NCBI GenBank assembly: GCA_022701845.1
Contig: JAKONS010000031.1
Span: 1-19,816 of the forward strand
Source: Burkholderiaceae bacterium
GTDB lineage: Bacteria > Pseudomonadota > Gammaproteobacteria > Burkholderiales > Burkholderiaceae
Reading direction: 5' to 3'
DNA length: 19,816 nucleotides
The translations under genes and the position numbers were made by a program. This document shows, piece by piece, positions 1-6,812 of the stretch (position 1 is the first letter of the stretch; each line of letters begins with the position of its first letter). The notes beneath the pieces were generated by a model that saw nothing but the letters and a program-made list of their open reading frames with translations, did not search any database and was not told where the DNA came from.

Positions 1-119
1 TGCGCGGCGGACGTGGCCGACGCCAGGGCGACGAGGACGGAGGCGGCTGATGCGGACGCGGTGCGGGAAAAAGCGGCGATCGCGGGATGCGACGGCGCAT
101 CAAGAGTGGAACGGTTCAT
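1..119 (-). CDS. N-terminal fragment of an exported protein, possibly a copper-related outer-membrane receptor or chaperone
   Basis: Only the first 39 codons are in the window; the gene continues past base 1. The start is an ATG at 119-117. The fragment reads as a signal peptide: an N-terminal stretch with Arg at residues 3 and 19, then an Ala/Val/Leu-rich core at about residues 25-34 and small residues after it (ASATSAA), fitting signal peptidase I cleavage. It lies 145 bases downstream of the DUF2946 gene on the same strand. DUF2946 genes in Burkholderiales are often beside TonB-dependent copper receptors or PCu(A)C-type copper chaperones, so such a protein is a reasonable guess. No family can be assigned from this fragment, and the ribosome-binding site is weak. 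Confidence 0.55.
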   Translation of the reverse strand, partial: MNRSTLDAPSHPAIAAFSRTASASAASVLVALASATSAA

Positions 120-264
120 GACATGTCTCGAATGAAGGGGCGGCCGCCGGCTGCCCGGGAGGGTGCAGGGCGGTGCTGCAGGCACGCGCAGGGCGTGCAT
201 CGGCGGTGTGCCGCGACGCACGCAGCCGGCAGCGAGGCGGGCGGCGTGGGCGGCGCGTCGAGGG

Positions 265-639
265 TCAGGAACCTGGGGGAGGCCCGCGTGCGGGCAAGGG
301 CGCGGCGGTGGCAACGGCGATGCGCGCCGCCGGTATCGGCCAGGTGGCGTAGGCCAGCGGCTGGGCCGGCGCCACCCGCACCGTCATCGCCGGGGAGGGC
401 GGCACGCCGCCCGGGGCGCACAGCGGGCAGTCCATGGCCGAATGGGTGCCGCTGCCGGCATCGCCCGCGCCACCGGCGCTGTCGTCGGCGACGATCAGCT
501 TGACCATGCCGACGCTGGAGCAGACCAGTTCATAGCCCTGCGGCGCGACCACCGGCGAGGCCACCGCCGCGCCGAGATAGAGCGCGAACCACACCAGCAC
601 CAGGCGGGCGACGAGGTGGGCTTCGCGCAGGGATTGCAT
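265..639 (-). CDS. DUF2946 family protein (copper-associated, membrane-anchored)
   Basis: A 124-residue protein. It has one hydrophobic segment near the N-terminus (about residues 12-30), Cys40, and a His66...MDCPLC cluster (Cys71, Cys74). It ends in an Ala/Pro-rich tail finishing ARGPPPGS. The short hydrophobic N-terminus, the H...DCPLC motif and the Pro-rich end are typical of DUF2946. That family is small, exported or membrane-bound, and usually located next to copper-uptake genes; its biochemical role is not established. The Cys/His cluster suggests metal binding, which is inference. The gene starts 17 bases after the GGDEF-EAL gene stops, so it may be read from the same transcript, an unusual partner for cyclic-di-GMP genes. 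No strong ribosome-binding site precedes the ATG. Confidence 0.75.
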   Translation of the reverse strand: MQSLREAHLVARLVLVWFALYLGAAVASPVVAPQGYELVCSSVGMVKLIVADDSAGGAGDAGSGTHSAMDCPLCAPGGVPPSPAMTVRVAPAQPLAYATWPIPAARIAVATAAPLPARGPPPGS

Positions 640-656
640 CGGCCTGGCCCGGGTCG

Positions 657-2492
657 CTACGGCGTGGCCGCCGCGTCCGCCGGGTCGGCCGCCGCTGCCG
701 CCGTCGCACGCGACCAGCTAGCCAGGTCGTCTGACGCCAACGGCCGGCCGTAGTAGTAGCCCTGGCCCTTGTCGCAGCCCAGGCTGCGCAGCAGCTCGCC
801 CTGTTCGCGGGTCTCGATGCCTTCGGCCACCGTCGACATGCCCAGGCTGCGGGCCACGCTGATGGTCACCTCGATCAGCACCCGGTGGTGGGCACTGGTC
901 ACCGCTTCGCTGACGAAGCTGCGGTCGATCTTCACCGTGCTCACCGGCAGCTGGTGCAGGCTCGACAGCGACGAGTAGCCGGTGCCGAAATCGTCCAGCG
1001 CCAGCGTCACGCCCAGGTCCTTGAGCAGGCGCAGCTCGGCCTGCACCGTGCGGTCCTGCGCGGCCAGGCTCTCGGTGACTTCCAGCTGCAGATGCTCGGG
1101 CTGCATGCCGCAATCGGCCAGCACCTGCTCCACCACCGCGACGAAGCCGGGCTCCAGCAGCTGCCCTCGCGAGAGGTTCACCGCCAGCAGCCGGGGTGCG
1201 CAGGAGCCCAAGCCGATGCGCCACTGCATGAACTGCCGGCAGGCGGTGCGCAGCACGAACTCGCCGATCGCGCTGATCAGGCCGCATTCCTCGGCGATGC
1301 CGATGAAATCGACCGGCGGGATCAGACCGCGCTCGGGGTGGCGCCAGCGCACCAGCGCCTCGACGCCGGCGGCGTGCGCATGCCCGGCCCCGTCGGCTTG
1401 CGGGCCGCCCGCCCGCAAATCGACAACCGGCTGGTACACCACGAAGAATTCATGCTCCAGCAGCGCCCGGCGCAGGTCCAGCTCCATCGCGCCGCGCCGC
1501 TCGGCCTGGTCGTGCATCGACGGCTCGAACACCACCGAACGGCCGCCGCCCAGGCGCTTGGCCTCGCGCATCGCGATGCTGGCGTCCTGCAGGATGCGGT
1601 CGGCGTTGCCGGTCATCTGCGGCTGCATGACGATGCCGATGCTGACATCGGCATGCACCTGCCGGCCGTGCACCGTGTAGGGCTTGCCGAGCGCCGCCAG
1701 CAGCCGCTGCGCCACCAGCTGGGCGCAGGCGGCCGAGTGCAGGTCGCTCACCACCACCAGGAATTCGTCGCCGCCGATACGCCCGGCGGTGTCGGCCTCC
1801 TGCTCCTCGCCGCCGTCGACCTCGCGCAGATGCTGGCGCAGGGTGGAGCGCAGGCGCTCGGCCATCAGGCTCAGCACCTCGTCGCCGGCGCTGTGGCCGA
1901 GCGAATCGTTGATCTGCTTGAAGCGGTCGCAGTTCAGGAACAGCACCGCGAATTCGCGCCGGCCGTCGGCGGTGCGTTCGATGGCGCGGTCCACCAGTTC
2001 GCGCACCGCGGCGCGGTTGAGCATCTGGGTGAGCGAGTCGATGCGCGAGGCCGCGCGCAGACGGCGGTCGAGGCCGGTCTGCTCGCGCGCCACTTCCAGC
2101 GACACGTCGCTGATCATCACCATCAGCCGGTTGTCGTCGAGCTTGAGCACGCTCAGCGACAGCGTCTGGCGCACCGCGCGTTCGCCGGTGCCGCTGGAGA
2201 CATTCATGCGCAGCGCTTCGCAGACCGCGCCGGACGATTCCGGATAGGTCTCGATGGTCTGGCGCAGTTGCGGCGCCACGTCTTCCAGCGCGCGGAACAG
2301 GTTGTCCAGGTTGCTGTCGCCCGACAGCGGCAGCAGCAGGCTGGCCGCCATCGGGTTCATCATTTCCACCGTGCCGTCGATCTGGGTCTGGGCCAGACCG
2401 ACCGGCGCACGGTAGAGGAACTGCATCAACGATTCGTATGCGTTCTCGGATTCCGTCGCCAGACGCGCGAGCGTCTCTTTGTCATGTTCCAA
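657..2492 (-). CDS. PAS-GGDEF-EAL protein, probable cyclic-di-GMP phosphodiesterase
   Basis: 611 residues from a TTG start at 2492-2490, chosen because GGAAGG lies about 8 bases upstream and because residue 1 then aligns with the start of the neighbouring cyclase. An ATG at 2582 is in frame but lies deep inside that gene. Order: PAS-like sensor (about 16-135), GGDEF (about 153-315, motif GGDEF 240-244), EAL (about 345-595). The EAL domain keeps EALVRW (378-383), Asn439 in VNLS, the TES motif, DDFGTGYSS from 500, KIDRSF from 521, AEGIET and QGYYYG, so hydrolysis of cyclic di-GMP is expected. In the GGDEF domain the first metal Asp of the usual DxD is Asn187, and the inhibitory RxxD is pushed 8 residues away by an insert. 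Synthesis is therefore doubtful, and the domain may only bind GTP and tune the EAL. A roughly 15-residue Gly/Ala/His-rich insert precedes EAL. It overlaps the cyclase gene by 11 bases. Confidence 0.9.
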   Translation of the reverse strand: MEHDKETLARLATESENAYESLMQFLYRAPVGLAQTQIDGTVEMMNPMAASLLLPLSGDSNLDNLFRALEDVAPQLRQTIETYPESSGAVCEALRMNVSSGTGERAVRQTLSLSVLKLDDNRLMVMISDVSLEVAREQTGLDRRLRAASRIDSLTQMLNRAAVRELVDRAIERTADGRREFAVLFLNCDRFKQINDSLGHSAGDEVLSLMAERLRSTLRQHLREVDGGEEQEADTAGRIGGDEFLVVVSDLHSAACAQLVAQRLLAALGKPYTVHGRQVHADVSIGIVMQPQMTGNADRILQDASIAMREAKRLGGGRSVVFEPSMHDQAERRGAMELDLRRALLEHEFFVVYQPVVDLRAGGPQADGAGHAHAAGVEALVRWRHPERGLIPPVDFIGIAEECGLISAIGEFVLRTACRQFMQWRIGLGSCAPRLLAVNLSRGQLLEPGFVAVVEQVLADCGMQPEHLQLEVTESLAAQDRTVQAELRLLKDLGVTLALDDFGTGYSSLSSLHQLPVSTVKIDRSFVSEAVTSAHHRVLIEVTISVARSLGMSTVAEGIETREQGELLRSLGCDKGQGYYYGRPLASDDLASWSRATAAAAADPADAAATP

Positions 2493-3903
2493 CGGCGGGC
2501 CCTTCCGAAGCGGGCCGAACGCGCACTCCGGTCGGCGCGGCACCCGCGTCATCCCAGGTGGAGATGCGGTTGCGTCCCGCATCCTTGGCCGTATAGAGCG
2601 CCGAATCCGCCTTGCGCATCAGCGTTTCCAGATCGGTGCCGGCGCTGTCGACGGTGGCGATGCCGCCGCTGACGGTGTAGTGGACGGTATGGCCGCCGCT
2701 CTGCACCGCGTGGCTGGCGACCATGCGGCGCAGCCGCTCGGCGGCGCGCTCCGCCTCGTCGCGGTCGGTGGACGGCATCAGCACCGCGAATTCCTCGCCG
2801 CCGATGCGCGCCACGATGTCGACCTCGCGGAAGCAGGCGCTCAGCAGCGCCGCGAAATCGCGCAGCACGATGTCGCCGACCGGGTGGCCGTACTGGTCGT
2901 TGATGTCCTTGAAGCGGTCCAGGTCGAGCATCAGCAGCGACAGCCAGCGGGTGCTGCGCTGGCCGCGCGAGAACTCCAGTTCGGCCGCCTCGAAGAAGGT
3001 GCGCCGGTTGCCGATGCCGGTGAGGTGGTCGCAGGCGATGGCGCGGCGCTGCGCCTCGCTGGCCTCACGCTTCTCGGTGATGTCGCGGATCACCATGCTG
3101 TAGGCGGGCGTGGGCGGCGGCGGCGGCTTGACCGGCGCACCGGCGAGGGCGGTGCCGGCCGCTGCCTGCGCGGTGCAGGGGATGGCGGTCAGCGGCGCCT
3201 CGAGCGGCGTGATCATCGCGCTGCCCCAGAAGCGGGTGCCGTCGGCCTTCAGGCGCCAGCCCTCGTCCAGGCTCCAGCCGCTCTCGTCGGCCTCGCGCAA
3301 CCGGTCGAGCAGACGCTCGGGCGTGGTGCTGCCGGCCGGGTAGAACACCGAGAACGGCTGGCCCACGGTGGCGTCGCTGTCGAAGCCGGTGATGCGGCCG
3401 ATGCTGGGGTTCCAGTCGTCGATGCGGCCGTTGCGGTCGAGCCGGACCAGGGCGTATTCAGTCACGCCCATCATGATGGCGTTGAGCCAGGCCTCGTTCT
3501 GCTTGAGCAGGCGCTCGCGCGCCACCTGCTGGGTGATGTCGTTGATGACCGCCATCAGGCGGCCCTCGTCGAGCTTGAGCAGCGTCAGCGACAGCATCGA
3601 AGGCCGCGATTTGGCGGACGCCGCCACGTTCAGCGGAATGCGCACGCCGTCGCACACCATGCCCTGCGGTGCCTGGAAGCTGTCGACCAGGAAACGCAGA
3701 TCGGGCACCACCGCTTCCAGGGCGGTGAACAGGTTGGTCAGCTCGCCGCCGGGCGCCAGCGGCAGCAGCAGCTGGGCCGACACCGGGTTGATCATGACGA
3801 TCTCGCCGTCGAGCGAGGCCTGCACCAGGCCGACCGGGGCGATGTAGAGGAACTGGACCAGCGCCTCGTACTCGTGCGCCGCATCGAAGGTGGCGTCCGC
3901 CAT
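2482..3903 (-). CDS. PAS-PAS-GGDEF diguanylate cyclase
   Basis: 473 residues; makes cyclic di-GMP from two GTP. An N-terminal PAS-like domain (about 12-125) closely resembles that of the next gene: both have QFLYxAPVGL followed by a MxNPxxAxLLLPL stretch. A second PAS domain spans about 140-275 (DWNPSIGRITGF, ending VIRDITEKRE) and is interrupted at about 240-266 by an Ala/Pro-rich loop containing five prolines in a row. The GGDEF domain (about 288-450) has the metal-binding LDLD (Asp327), FKDIND (Asn335), active-site GGEEF at 368-372 and a proper inhibitory site RxxD at 359-362, exactly five residues before GGEEF. All this predicts an active, product-inhibited cyclase. No membrane segment is seen, so it should be cytoplasmic. 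Its ATG overlaps the stop of the PYP-like gene (TAATG), implying translational coupling and perhaps direct signalling. Confidence 0.93.
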   Translation of the reverse strand: MADATFDAAHEYEALVQFLYIAPVGLVQASLDGEIVMINPVSAQLLLPLAPGGELTNLFTALEAVVPDLRFLVDSFQAPQGMVCDGVRIPLNVAASAKSRPSMLSLTLLKLDEGRLMAVINDITQQVARERLLKQNEAWLNAIMMGVTEYALVRLDRNGRIDDWNPSIGRITGFDSDATVGQPFSVFYPAGSTTPERLLDRLREADESGWSLDEGWRLKADGTRFWGSAMITPLEAPLTAIPCTAQAAAGTALAGAPVKPPPPPTPAYSMVIRDITEKREASEAQRRAIACDHLTGIGNRRTFFEAAELEFSRGQRSTRWLSLLMLDLDRFKDINDQYGHPVGDIVLRDFAALLSACFREVDIVARIGGEEFAVLMPSTDRDEAERAAERLRRMVASHAVQSGGHTVHYTVSGGIATVDSAGTDLETLMRKADSALYTAKDAGRNRISTWDDAGAAPTGVRVRPASEGPAVGT

Positions 3904-4295
3904 TACAGGCGCCGGTTCACCAGCACGTAGCGCAGCGACATGCCCGGCGCGGCCAGCAGCCGCAGCTTGACCTTGCTGGGGCGCATGCGCAGCGTCAGCA
4001 CATAGTCGATTTCCGCGTCGAGCGTCGTGCCGTCGATCGCAGCGTCCTCGAAGCGCTGGGCCACCAGGAAATTGTTCATGCAGGGCGCCACCGAAGTGAA
4101 CAGCGCCGCACCCAGCACCCGGTCGGGCGACAGTCCGGCCATGCGGGATTCGTAGGCGCTGTAGCGGCGCACGGTGGTGTCGGCATCGAAGCCGATGACG
4201 CCGAATTCGAGTTGGTCGAGCTGCTCGTCGCTCATCACGTCGATGACGGGGCCGAGGTCGGGATGGCTGAAGGCGGGACTGGTGGTGGTGCTCAT
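3903..4295 (-). CDS. pyp: Photoactive yellow protein (PYP)-like PAS photoreceptor
   Basis: 130 residues, a single stand-alone PAS domain. It aligns through its length with Halorhodospira PYP at a constant offset of 3: DEQLDQLEFGVIGFDAD matches the start of the PYP core, and SVAPC matches the chromophore-attachment segment. Cys72 sits at PYP Cys69 (thioester to p-coumaric acid), Tyr45 at Tyr42 and Glu49 at Glu46 (chromophore phenolate hydrogen bonds). The C-terminal MRPSKVK matches PYP MTPTKVK. Thr50 and Arg52 of PYP are replaced by Ala53 and Leu55, and Tyr98 by Leu102, which should change colour and photocycle rate. PYP also needs tyrosine ammonia-lyase and p-coumaroyl-CoA ligase; neither is in this window. 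The stop overlaps the cyclase ATG, so cyclic di-GMP is the likely output. No clear ribosome-binding site precedes the ATG; coupling to the upstream small ORF could explain its translation. A non-photoactive PAS ligand sensor is the alternative. Confidence 0.85.
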   Translation of the reverse strand: MSTTTSPAFSHPDLGPVIDVMSDEQLDQLEFGVIGFDADTTVRRYSAYESRMAGLSPDRVLGAALFTSVAPCMNNFLVAQRFEDAAIDGTTLDAEIDYVLTLRMRPSKVKLRLLAAPGMSLRYVLVNRRL

Positions 4296-4426
4296 GGATG
4301 AGGGGTTGACATGCTGCCTAACGACGACGGGCGTGGGCTGGACCGGTCCGCCGACAGGGGCGGACGTCGCGCCGGGACGGTAAGCGAATGGCCGGAGTGC
4401 CGCTGGCGGCCTGCACGCGCTGTCAT
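4292..4426 (-). CDS. Possible 44-residue leader ORF of the PYP operon
   Basis: An ATG at 4426-4424 is preceded by a strong Shine-Dalgarno GAGGAAG (4438-4432, five bases before the ATG). The frame runs 44 codons (begins MTARAGRQRH, ends SMSTPHP) to a TGA that overlaps the PYP-like ATG as ATGA. The predicted promoter would start transcripts about 26 bases before this ATG. The PYP-like gene has no good ribosome-binding site of its own, so this small ORF may drive its translation by coupling. Against it being a functional protein: the product is Arg/Ser/Pro-rich, matches nothing I know, and about 13 of 44 codons end in A or T, more than in neighbouring genes. It may be translated only for its regulatory effect. 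Confidence 0.4.
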   Translation of the reverse strand: MTARAGRQRHSGHSLTVPARRPPLSADRSSPRPSSLGSMSTPHP

Positions 4427-4459
4427 TACATCTTCCTCACAACCCGAACATTTGGAATC

Positions 4460-4487
4460 ATTATCTGCCGCTTCGATCCGGTGTCCA
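4460..4487 (-). promoter_or_regulatory. Predicted sigma-70 promoter of the PYP/cyclic-di-GMP operon
   Basis: On the minus strand, TGGACA (4487-4482; 5 of 6 to TTGACA), a 16-base spacer and GATAAT (4465-4460; 5 of 6 to TATAAT). This is the best promoter-like sequence seen in the window and lies in an unusually A/T-rich patch between the DUF2254 stop and the operon. The start of transcription would be near 4453. Confidence 0.55.
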
Positions 4488-4497
4488 CCAATGGCCC

Positions 4498-5796
4498 TCA
4501 CAAAACGGCGGGGGCGGCGCCACAGGTATCCAGGAAGCGACACTCGCGCCGTTTCAGGTCGGCCAGGTCCTCGGTGTTGGGGATGGTGCGCTCGGCATCG
4601 GTCACCACCAGCGCCACATGGCGCTTTAGGGTCTGGCGCCGGTCGGGGCGCTGTTCGCAGGCGGCCACCGCCGCCAGCACGTCGAGCATGCGGATCAGCA
4701 CCGCGGCGCTGCCGGCGCCGTCCTGGCGAACCATGTGGAACATGGCGTCGCACAGGCCGTCGTAATCGACCGCCGGCACCTCCAGCACCGGGCGGCCGTC
4801 GCGCAGGGTGACGCCGGTCGGCAGGCCGCGGCCGGCCACGTCGCAGAGCGACGCGCCCAGGCGGTCGAGCACGCTGATGGCGGTGTAGGGATCGTTGGTG
4901 CCGGGCGACAGGGCGCGGTCGGCCACCTCGACCAGCTGGCGGATGGCGAACTCGATGTCGGCCGCGCTGCTGCGCTCGCCGCCGAGCGCGGTGGCGGCGC
5001 GGATGGCGGCATCGGCGCCTTCGCAGGGCGGCTGCACTTGCGCGATCGGCGCGCCGGGAAACACATAGTCGCCCGGCCGCACCAGCAGGCGGATCGCCGT
5101 GCCGTGGGCCGCCGCCCAGTCGGCCAGGCCGGCTTCGTCGAGATGCTGCAGGTAGCCGCGCCGGGGGTCGCGCACCGCGGCGGCGTTCTTCCAGAAGCCT
5201 GCCGGGTGCGGCGCATGCTGGGCGTTGTCGGCGGTGAGGCGCACGATCGCCCTGCGCACGTCCTCGCTCACCAGGTCGATCACCGTGTCGACGTTGATCC
5301 GGCTGGCCATGTGCCCGACGAAATACACCAGCGTGCCGACGCACACCAGCGCCAGCAGGATCGCCACGGTGAGCGCCAGGTGCGGCACGAACACGCCTTC
5401 CTCCTGGGTGCGCACGCTGCGCAGCACCAGCAGCGCATAGGCGAAGGTGCCCAGGAAGGCGCCGAGGGTGACCTGGTTGCCGCGGTCGTGGGTGAAGTTG
5501 CGCAGCAGCCGCGGCCCCATCTGGCCGGCCGCCAGCGACAGCGCCGCGATGGTGATCGAGAACACCGTGCCCGCCACCCCGATGGTGGACGACGCCACCG
5601 CGCCCAGCAGGGTGCGGGCGCCGGTGCCGCTGCCGTCGTAGAGCCAGTCGCGCAGCCACGACTGCGGCAACACCGCCTGCCGGTCGATTTCGACCAGCAC
5701 CAGGGCCAGCGCGATGCCGAAGCACACGACGAGTCCGGGCAGCACCCAGAAGGTGTCGGCCAGGAAGCTGCCGACTTTGTGGAGGATTTTCTTCAA
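4498..5796 (-). CDS. DUF2254 family membrane protein
   Basis: 432 residues. About four transmembrane helices lie in the first 165 residues (approximately 17-36, 61-88, 106-127 and 139-165), then a long soluble C-terminal half. The N-terminal pattern (short basic start, FWVLPGL helix), the TLLGAVASSTIGVAGTVFSI helix, the MGPRLLRNF loop after it, and a C-terminal segment DPYTAISVLDRL are typical of DUF2254, a widespread inner-membrane family of unknown function. The only in-frame start near the first helix is TTG at 5796-5794, and no clear ribosome-binding site precedes it, so expression may be low. It stops just before the predicted PYP-operon promoter and is probably an independent gene, 120 bases downstream of the GntR gene. 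Confidence 0.85.
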   Translation of the reverse strand: MKKILHKVGSFLADTFWVLPGLVVCFGIALALVLVEIDRQAVLPQSWLRDWLYDGSGTGARTLLGAVASSTIGVAGTVFSITIAALSLAAGQMGPRLLRNFTHDRGNQVTLGAFLGTFAYALLVLRSVRTQEEGVFVPHLALTVAILLALVCVGTLVYFVGHMASRINVDTVIDLVSEDVRRAIVRLTADNAQHAPHPAGFWKNAAAVRDPRRGYLQHLDEAGLADWAAAHGTAIRLLVRPGDYVFPGAPIAQVQPPCEGADAAIRAATALGGERSSAADIEFAIRQLVEVADRALSPGTNDPYTAISVLDRLGASLCDVAGRGLPTGVTLRDGRPVLEVPAVDYDGLCDAMFHMVRQDGAGSAAVLIRMLDVLAAVAACEQRPDRRQTLKRHVALVVTDAERTIPNTEDLADLKRRECRFLDTCGAAPAVL

Positions 5797-5916
5797 GGCG
5801 CGGTCCGGTAGGAGGGGCGGGCAGGGTGGCGACGACGGGAGACGAGGCTGCGGAACATAGGTCGGCGGCGGGGCGGGCGGGTGACAAGACGCAAGGCGGG
5901 CGAGGCTGCACGCCGC

Positions 5917-6699
5917 TCAGCGCGCCCGCATCCACACCCGGGTCAGGTCGTCCGCCCGCGACATGTGCATCTGGATGTCGAAGGCGTCCGCCCGGTACCA
6001 GCCCAGCAGCATCTGCACCGGCACCGCGGTGTCGTCGTACACCACCCGCTCCAGGCACAGCACCGGCTCGTGGGCGGTCAGGCGCAGGGCGGCGGCGATG
6101 TCCGCCGGGCAGCGGTCGGCGCGCACGCTCTGGTCGGCGGCGCCCACTTTCACCCCGCCGTCCTCCAGCGCCTGGATCAGCGCCTGCCGGCCCAGTTGCG
6201 CCCGGTCGAAGATGTGCGCCAGCCGGCCGGGGATGAAGCTCTCGGTGTAGGTGAGCGGCAGGCCGGCGCGGCTGCGCAGGCGCACGATGCGCAGCACCGG
6301 GTCGCCTGCGGCCAGGCCGAGTGCCTGCGCCACCCGGTGGGTGGCGGTGGCGGGGCCGAAGCGCAGCACCTTGCGCTGGTCGGGCCGGCCGCGGTCGAGG
6401 AACTGGTCGACATGCTCGCGCAGCAGGCGCGGTCGCGGGGCGGCGCCGGCGGCGGCGGAGCCGGTAGCGGACGCGACGGTGGTGGCGGGGGTACCGCGTC
6501 GCTGCGGGCGGGCGATCAGGCCCTGGTCCTCCAGCCGGCGCAGCGCGTGCCGGATGGTCACCCGGGCCACGCCGAACTCCTCGGCCAGCCGGCGCTCGGC
6601 GGGCAGGGCGCCGTCGGGGTAGGCGCCGGCGCGGATGCGGCCGGCCAGCGCGATTTCGATCAGGTGGTATTTGGCGATGGGGCTGGTCTGCTGCGGCAT
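5917..6699 (-). CDS. GntR family transcriptional regulator, HutC subfamily
   Basis: 260 residues. An N-terminal winged helix-turn-helix (about 10-75) contains the GntR signature LPAERRLAEEFGVARVTIR and the following LEDQGLI. A low-complexity Ala/Thr/Ser/Gly linker (about 70-95) leads to a UTRA ligand-binding domain (about 95-250) with LPLTYTESFIPGRLAHIF and the C-terminal QMLLGWYRADAFDIQM strand. HutC-type regulators are usually repressors released by a small metabolite resembling the substrate of the genes they control. This one is divergent from the Bug-LeuCD-AceE operon across a 113-base gap holding a near-palindrome over the operon promoter. Control of that operon, and of itself, is the simplest inference. 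The effector is probably the transported acid or an intermediate. Confidence 0.92.
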   Translation of the reverse strand: MPQQTSPIAKYHLIEIALAGRIRAGAYPDGALPAERRLAEEFGVARVTIRHALRRLEDQGLIARPQRRGTPATTVASATGSAAAGAAPRPRLLREHVDQFLDRGRPDQRKVLRFGPATATHRVAQALGLAAGDPVLRIVRLRSRAGLPLTYTESFIPGRLAHIFDRAQLGRQALIQALEDGGVKVGAADQSVRADRCPADIAAALRLTAHEPVLCLERVVYDDTAVPVQMLLGWYRADAFDIQMHMSRADDLTRVWMRAR

Positions 6700-6739
6700 G
6701 GCGCGAGCTTGCCAGCCTTTCGTGGTATTCCCGATAGGA

Positions 6740-6755
6740 CCAGTGGTTCCATTGG
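6740..6755. promoter_or_regulatory. Candidate operator for the divergent GntR regulator
   Basis: The 16-base near-palindrome CCAGTGGTTCCATTGG (form CCA-N-TGG-TT-CCA-N-TGG) matches in 6 of 8 base pairs. It overlaps the predicted -35 box of the plus-strand operon, the position expected for a repressor site. A second, weaker symmetric stretch (TAT-N5-ATA, 6726-6736) lies just upstream. Binding by this regulator is inference. Confidence 0.4.
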
Positions 6756-6780
6756 CGCCGGCCGCGCCGCTGGAGATACT
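6752..6780 (+). promoter_or_regulatory. Predicted promoter of the Bug-LeuCD-AceE operon
   Basis: TTGGCG (6752-6757), a 17-base spacer and GATACT (6775-6780), each 4 of 6 to the sigma-70 consensus. It ends 32 bases before the ATG of the receptor gene, whose Shine-Dalgarno AGAGGA follows. It is a moderate match, supported by position and by the overlapping near-palindrome. Confidence 0.4.
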
Positions 6781-6812
6781 GGCGGCTCGGAACCAAGAAA
6801 AGAGGACAGTCC

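Noticed and set aside
2493..2582. Upstream ATG starts for the GGDEF-EAL gene
   Set aside because: They lie inside the cyclase coding region, add sequence without domain similarity, and lack the GGAAGG site that precedes the TTG at 2492.
4458..4465. Flagellar sigma-28 promoter (minus-strand GCAGATAA resembles GCCGATAA) for the PYP operon
   Set aside because: No TAAA-like -35 lies at the required spacing, whereas a good sigma-70 -35 does.
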